This document shows, one piece after another, positions 59,809 through 64,000 of a stretch of 64,000 nucleotides of DNA. Positions within the stretch are counted from its first letter, which is position 1. Each line of letters opens with the position of its first letter. The notes under the pieces were generated by a model. The model was not told the origin of the DNA and searched no databases. It saw only the letters and a program-made list of their open reading frames with translations. This DNA comes from DASUPK01 sp963724665 (GTDB lineage: Bacteria; Actinomycetota; Thermoleophilia; Solirubrobacterales; 70-9), in NCBI GenBank assembly GCA_963724665.1, contig CAVRVH010000008.1, positions 186,001 through 250,000 on the forward strand. The letters are read 5' to 3'. The position numbers and the translations under genes are program-made.

Positions 59809-61086
59809 CTACCTGAAGACGCCGGTGTGCCCCAGTGAATAGCGGCCCGGCTGCGGGTAGACGCAGAGGCCATGCGGGCCGCTCCCGACGGGTATCCGCG
59901 CGAGCAACCGGCCGGTGACCGTGCTGATCGCGTAGACCTCGGCGTTGTAGCGGCCGCTCAGCCAGAGCACCTTCCCGTCGGCAGAGACGCCGCCCATATC
60001 GGGGCTGCCGCCGCCGGGTATCCGCCATTTGTGCACCACCTTGCGGGTGGCGAAGGAGATCACCGAGACCGAGCCCTCCATGCGGTTTGACACATAGAGG
60101 TAGCGCGAGTCCCGGCTTACGTAGAGGCCGTGGGCTCCGGCTCCGGTTGGGATGAAGCCGACCCTGCGCATCGATGTGGGGTCGACGATCCAGACGCCGT
60201 TCTTCGACATGTCGGCGACATAGAAGAGCTTGCCGTCGGGTGAGAGCTTCACGTCCTGGGGCGCCCCGCCGGGGTCGAGCGGGATCGAGCCAACGACCTT
60301 TTCATTGGCGACGTCGACCTTGATCAGCTTGCCGTCGAACTCGCAGCTCAGGAACAGGTAACGGCCATCAGCCGTGAAGTCCATGTGATTCGGGCCCGAG
60401 CAGGGAATCGGGAGTGAATGGTGCAGCCGCATCGTGTGGGCGTCGCGAAAGTCGAGGCGCTGCAGCCGCTCCGAGACGACGATGGCGTAGTGGCCGTCCG
60501 GTGTGAAGTAGAGGTTGTACGGATCGCTGACCGGCACTGTGCGGCCAGGTCTGCCGGTGCTCGGGTCGATCGCGGTCAGGCTGTTGCCCTGATCGTTGTT
60601 CACCCAGAGCGTCTTGAGGTCGTGGGAGGGGACCACGTGCTGAGGATTCGCGCCGACGGGGAAGGTGTCGATCACCCTGTAGGTGCTCGGGTTGATCACG
60701 CTGACCGTGTCGCTCTCGCTGTTGGGGACGTAGACGCGGCTCGGGAAGTGCCTGACAGCGGGCGCGAGCATCCCTGGGCGATCGGCGGCGTAGACATCGT
60801 GGGGGTCGAGGAGCCGCGGAACCCTGAAAGCGCCGCCTCCCGCCGCGGCTTTGCTCGCCCCGGCTTGCGCGGCTGGCCGCGCCCTGCCCGTCGAGCCCCC
60901 CGTGAACTGTGAGATCGCGAAGACGGCGACGCCGGCGGCGACAATGACGAGCGCCAGGCGGGCCAGGCCGCGGCGCCGGGCCCGGCGAACGGCGGCAAGC
61001 CGACGCCGCTCGCGCCGGGCGCGCTCTGCCGAATCCGGGGTCCGTTGGGGGTCAGGGGTCAAACTGTCTCGCGATTCGTCCTCCAT
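59809..61086 (-). CDS. Membrane-anchored YVTN/NHL-type beta-propeller
   Basis: 425 aa. A basic cytoplasmic N terminus (Arg-rich, residues 20-40), one membrane anchor about 41-61 ('LARLALVIVAAGVAVFAIS'), then an extracellular seven-bladed propeller with repeating '(V/Y)VSNxxxxxVSVI' strands: 'RVYVPNSESDTVSVINPS', 'LYFTPDGHYAIVVSE', 'DVKLSPDGKLFYVADMSKNG', 'GLYVSRDSRYLYVSNRMEGS'. The fold matches methylamine dehydrogenase heavy chain/YVTN proteins; enzymatic activity is unproven. Divergent from the Kelch protein gene, which has the same N-terminal anchor design. Confidence 0.87.
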   Translation of the reverse strand: MEDESRDSLTPDPQRTPDSAERARRERRRLAAVRRARRRGLARLALVIVAAGVAVFAISQFTGGSTGRARPAAQAGASKAAAGGGAFRVPRLLDPHDVYAADRPGMLAPAVRHFPSRVYVPNSESDTVSVINPSTYRVIDTFPVGANPQHVVPSHDLKTLWVNNDQGNSLTAIDPSTGRPGRTVPVSDPYNLYFTPDGHYAIVVSERLQRLDFRDAHTMRLHHSLPIPCSGPNHMDFTADGRYLFLSCEFDGKLIKVDVANEKVVGSIPLDPGGAPQDVKLSPDGKLFYVADMSKNGVWIVDPTSMRRVGFIPTGAGAHGLYVSRDSRYLYVSNRMEGSVSVISFATRKVVHKWRIPGGGSPDMGGVSADGKVLWLSGRYNAEVYAISTVTGRLLARIPVGSGPHGLCVYPQPGRYSLGHTGVFR

Positions 61087-61172
61087 AACGGTCGCACCGT
61101 CAAGATGAACGGAACCTGAACGCTTGCGCGTGCATTCACCTTGCACTGGGATTTTGACGGGATAGTCAACAA

Positions 61173-62240
61173 GTGGCCGATTCGCTTCCAGACCCCGGAC
61201 CGCGCCGTCGCACGAGCCCGCCACGGCGGATGAGCCGCGCACGCCGGAACGGCCTCATCCGGCTCGCCCTACTCGTGGGGATCGTCGGGTGGCTCGCCGT
61301 GTTGGCGGCGAAGGCCACCGTCTTCAGTGGATCCGCGTCGACGTCGACTTCGGTGGCGAGCGCGGCGAAGCCCACTCCGCCAGCCCGCCTGGTGTCGACG
61401 GCCTCCTCGCTGCACCTGCCCCAGCCCCTGCATGGGCTTACGGCAGCTCCGACGAGCGACGGCCTCATGGTGATCGGAGGCGCCGACCGCAACGATGTCT
61501 CCACTGACCAAGTCGTGCTCTTGGATTTCCGCACGAGCTCAGCCAGCCCCGCCGGGACGCTCACGGAGCCCCTGCATGACGCAGCGGCCGCCACACTCGG
61601 GTCTCGCACTCTCGTCTTCGGCGGCGGAGCGAGTACCACCCTGGACACCGTTCAGGAGCTCGTCCGCGGCGGCAGAGCCAGACCGGTCGGCCGGCTGCCC
61701 GCCAGCCTCTCGGATCTCTCGGCCGTAGGCGTTGGTGGCGCTGTCTATCTGCTGGGAGGGTATGACGGCCAGAGTCCCGCCGATTCCGTGCTCCGCACGA
61801 CGGACGGCCACTCTCTCAAGGCGGTCGCGACGCTGCCGACGGGGGCCCGGTACACCGCGGCCGCCGCGGTGGACGGCCATATCTACGCCTTCGGTGGGGA
61901 GCTCGGTACAGGGGCCGACACAAGTGAGATCCAGGAGTACGACCCGGCGTCGGGTCGGACCCGGATCGCCGGCCGATTGCCCGAGCCGGTCTCCCATGCG
62001 GCGGCGGTTGTCCTCGACGGCACCATCTACCTGCTCGGCGGTCGGCGGAACGGCTCCGCCAGCGATCAGATCCTTCGGTTCGATCCCGCACGCGGGGCCA
62101 CCGTGCGGGCGGGTCATCTCGCGTCGCCGGTGTTCGATGCGGCTGCCGGCACGGTCTCCGGCGTGGGCTACCTCGTCGGTGGCATCGGCGCCCAGGGCAC
62201 GAGCGTGGACTCGATCGTGAAACTGTCAGAAAATCCTTAG
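61173..62240 (+). CDS. Membrane-anchored Kelch-repeat protein
   Basis: 355 aa. Basic N terminus with a membrane anchor near residues 27-47 ('GLIRLALLVGIVGWLAVLAA'), then five or six Kelch blades ('GGAVYLLGGYDGQSPADSVL', 'DGHIYAFGGELGTGADTSEI', 'DGTIYLLGGRRNGSASDQIL', 'GVGYLVGGIGAQGTSVDSIV') outside the membrane. Kelch propellers mediate ligand or glycan binding. Arginine/Pro-rich cytoplasmic tail (PRRRTSPPRR) is like that of the divergent propeller, so the two are probably a coregulated pair. Confidence 0.85.
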   Translation: MADSLPDPGPRRRTSPPRRMSRARRNGLIRLALLVGIVGWLAVLAAKATVFSGSASTSTSVASAAKPTPPARLVSTASSLHLPQPLHGLTAAPTSDGLMVIGGADRNDVSTDQVVLLDFRTSSASPAGTLTEPLHDAAAATLGSRTLVFGGGASTTLDTVQELVRGGRARPVGRLPASLSDLSAVGVGGAVYLLGGYDGQSPADSVLRTTDGHSLKAVATLPTGARYTAAAAVDGHIYAFGGELGTGADTSEIQEYDPASGRTRIAGRLPEPVSHAAAVVLDGTIYLLGGRRNGSASDQILRFDPARGATVRAGHLASPVFDAAAGTVSGVGYLVGGIGAQGTSVDSIVKLSENP

Positions 62241-62250
62241 GGACGAGGCG

Positions 62251-62256
62251 TAGCCT
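62251..62256 (+). promoter_or_regulatory. -10 box TAGCCT of a leaderless start
   Basis: TAGCCT ends 7 nt before the GTG at 62264. Confidence 0.5.
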
Positions 62257-62263
62257 TTGTGAG

Positions 62264-63469
62264 GTGAAGTATCTGCGCCGCATCTCCACGCGCCGCCTGC
62301 TCGCGCTCTGCGCCGCGACAGTGGCCGTCGGGGTCGGAGCCACCGCGCTGGCCATGGCCGCAACCGGTGGCGGGCCGAAGCCTCCGGCGGAGCCGCTGCC
62401 GGTTGCCGTTCACGACGCGCTGACGGCGCCCACCGTCCAGGGAGTCACCGCGCGCATCCACTTCACCAACGATCTGATCGGCGGCTCCAGCGTGCAGGGG
62501 GCGGATCCGCTTCTGACCGGCGCCTCCGGACGGCTGTGGGCCACCTCCGACGGGAAGCTCCGCCTCGAGCTCCAGGCGGACTCGAACGCCGAGGGCGCCA
62601 CGAGCGACAGCCAGGTGCTCTCGGACGGACACAGCTGGTTCGTCTACGACTCCGGCTCCAACACGGTCTACAAGGGAACCCTCCCCGCCGATCATGGCGG
62701 CGCGGATGGGACGAGCTCGGCGAAGGAGCAGCCGCCCACGCTCGACCAGGTCAAGCAGGGAATCGCGAACCTCGCGGAGCACGCAGCGGTGGGCGGAGCC
62801 GAGCCGACCGATATCGCAGGCCAGCCTGCCTACACCGTCCGCGTCGAGCCCAACAGCAACGGAGGGCTTCTCGGCGGCGCCGAGCTCGCCTGGGACGCGA
62901 CCCACGGCACGCCCCTGCGGGTCGCCGTCTACGCGAAGGGCGACAGCTCGCCGGTGCTCGAGCTGAAGGTCACCGACATCTCGTACGGCGATGTTCCATC
63001 TTCGGTCTTCGACGTCACTCCGCCGCCCGACGCCCAGGTCACCGACGTCAGCCCGCCGGCCAACCAAGACAACGGCACGGGCGACGCCCAGCCGGTCACC
63101 GGCCTGCAGGCAGTTCAGCAGCAGACCTCTTTCCAGGTCGCCGCCCCCGACACCCTTGCGGGCCTTCCGCAGAATGAGGTCCGGCTCATCCAGAGCGGCA
63201 AGGACGCCGGAGCCCTGATCACCTATGGGAAGGGCCTTGGCGGGCTCGCCGTGATCGAGCAGCCGGCCGAGGCGTCTCACGGCTCGTCTGCATCAAGCGG
63301 CGATCACGGTCAGCTGAGCCTTCCGCAGGTGTCCGTGAACGGAGCCCAGGGCCAGGAGCTCGACACCGCCCTCGGGACCATGGTGACGTTCCAGCGCAAC
63401 GGCGTGCAGTACACCGTTGTCGCCTCGGCCCCGCCGGCCACGGTGCTGGCCGCCGCGCAAGACCTGTAA
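62264..63469 (+). CDS. Secreted or anchored LolA-like protein
   Basis: 401 aa. Signal/anchor near residues 11-33 ('LLALCAATVAVGVGATALAM'). The domain at about 45-265 has the LolA/LppX-like half-barrel pattern ('VQGVTARIHFTNDLIGGSSV', 'GHSWFVYDSGSNTVYKGTLP', 'GTPLRVAVYAKGDSSPVLEL'); the second half (about 275-400) continues with a sigma-regulator-like (RseB/DUF4367) pattern ending 'VVASAPPATVLAAAQDL'. Probably senses or carries hydrophobic molecules across the envelope. The ABC transporter ATPase gene follows 3 nt after the stop, suggesting a joint export system. Confidence 0.75.
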   Translation: MKYLRRISTRRLLALCAATVAVGVGATALAMAATGGGPKPPAEPLPVAVHDALTAPTVQGVTARIHFTNDLIGGSSVQGADPLLTGASGRLWATSDGKLRLELQADSNAEGATSDSQVLSDGHSWFVYDSGSNTVYKGTLPADHGGADGTSSAKEQPPTLDQVKQGIANLAEHAAVGGAEPTDIAGQPAYTVRVEPNSNGGLLGGAELAWDATHGTPLRVAVYAKGDSSPVLELKVTDISYGDVPSSVFDVTPPPDAQVTDVSPPANQDNGTGDAQPVTGLQAVQQQTSFQVAAPDTLAGLPQNEVRLIQSGKDAGALITYGKGLGGLAVIEQPAEASHGSSASSGDHGQLSLPQVSVNGAQGQELDTALGTMVTFQRNGVQYTVVASAPPATVLAAAQDL

Positions 63470-63472
63470 TCG

Positions 63473-64000
63473 ATGGCGGAGGCTCCGCCGATTGAGGTCC
63501 GGGGGCTCGTCAAGCGCTACGGGGAGATCACCGCGGTCGACGACGTCGACCTGACCGTCAACTCCGGGGACGTGTTCGGCTATCTGGGGCCGAACGGAGC
63601 CGGCAAGACGACTTCGCTGCGGATGATGCTGGGACTGATCCGCCCAAGCGCGGGATCCGTGCGGCTCTTCGGCCGTGATCCGCAGGTCAGCGTCGCGGCA
63701 CTGGACGGGGTGGCGGGCTTCGTCGAGGCGCCGATGTTCTACCCATACCTGAGCGGGCTGGACAACCTGAAGCTCTGCGCGGCGCTCGACGGCGGGGAGG
63801 GCAGGGCGACGATCGACGAGGTCCTGGAGATCGTGGAGCTCCGAGAACGCGCCAAGGACAAGGTCAAGGGCTATTCGCACGGCATGAGGCAGCGTCTGGG
63901 CATCGCATCTGCGCTCCTCCGCAGTCCTCGCCTGCTGCTGCTGGACGAGCCGGCCACCGGCCTCGACCCGGCGGGGATGCGAGACATGCGGACGCTGATC
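63473..64000 (+). CDS. ABC transporter ATP-binding protein (5' part, cut by window edge)
   Basis: First 176 residues of an ABC ATPase of the CcmA/multidrug-export class. Walker A 'GYLGPNGAGKTTSLRMMLGL', Q loop, signature 'YSHGMRQRLGIASALLRSPR' and Walker B 'LLLLDEPATGLDPAG' are present. Normal length would be about 300 aa. Cotranscribed with the LolA-like gene; a membrane permease is expected beyond the window. Confidence 0.93.
   Translation, partial: MAEAPPIEVRGLVKRYGEITAVDDVDLTVNSGDVFGYLGPNGAGKTTSLRMMLGLIRPSAGSVRLFGRDPQVSVAALDGVAGFVEAPMFYPYLSGLDNLKLCAALDGGEGRATIDEVLEIVELRERAKDKVKGYSHGMRQRLGIASALLRSPRLLLLDEPATGLDPAGMRDMRTLI

Overview
The window is a contiguous piece of a GC-rich bacterial chromosome that is almost entirely protein-coding. 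Gene content and order (F1 ATPase genes atpA-G-D-C, ftsE-ftsX followed by smpB and ssrA, SCP-x-type thiolase, DUF2294 proteins, short-UTR promoters with TAnnnT -10 boxes) suggest an actinomycete-type Gram-positive, most likely the class Thermoleophilia (Solirubrobacterales-like). That placement is inference from recalled gene content, not a phylogeny. No phage, insertion sequence, CRISPR array or conventional tRNA was recognised.

Layout. 1-3890: 3' part of the ATP synthase operon (atpA partial, atpG, atpD, atpC). 3908-10241: an M20 deacylase, then an LCP wall-polymer ligase, UDP-sugar dehydrogenase, NDP-sugar pyrophosphorylase and phosphoglucose/phosphomannose isomerase, a chain of tightly spaced genes for an anionic cell-wall glycopolymer; it runs by ATGA overlap into an SCP-x-like thiolase. 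11477-15107: a cNMP-domain/thioredoxin-reductase-like fusion, an ArfB-type release factor, ahcY. 15116-17696: tandem secreted sugar-dehydrogenase-like beta-propellers. 17737-24704: a second pyrophosphorylase, a DHFR-like remnant, cupins, comF, hpf, secA. 24768-31283: Gly-rich secreted protein, methyltransferase, histidine kinase, prfB with its +1 frameshift, FIST protein, zinc-ribbon membrane protein. 31288-37395: ogt with an ECF sigma factor, nadC, two SnoaL-like proteins, an oxidoreductase, an Fpg-like glycosylase, nadA. 37439-42213: secreted trypsin-like protease, a three-gene mau-like cluster, a lipoprotein. 42297-46374: split transketolase, two DUF2294 genes, a STAS protein and a hairpin-rich intergenic region. 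46711-51892: ftsE, ftsX, S41 protease, RNase R-like exonuclease, smpB. 51929-56248: a membrane coiled-coil/helix-hairpin-helix protein, a CALB-like lipase and tmRNA. 56310-64000: a broken hydrolase, an MFS exporter, small membrane proteins, two divergent membrane-anchored propellers, a LolA-like protein and the start of an ABC transporter.

The most striking unexplained pattern is a Lys/Arg-rich C-terminal tail carrying two (or three) cysteines, shared by five otherwise unrelated exported proteins: two sugar-dehydrogenase-like propellers, a Gly-rich protein, a trypsin-like protease and a lipase. It looks like a cell-surface retention or sorting tag, and the window also encodes enzymes for an anionic wall polymer it could bind. 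Other leads are a compressed mau-like cluster whose MauA-like subunit has only one Trp, a structured intergenic element present twice with different outer-stem sequences, a set of about eleven genes with a -10 box only 6-8 nt before the start codon (leaderless mRNAs), and three genes that appear to start at CTG. Three single-base disruptions in two genes sit next to short homopolymers and may be sequencing errors.
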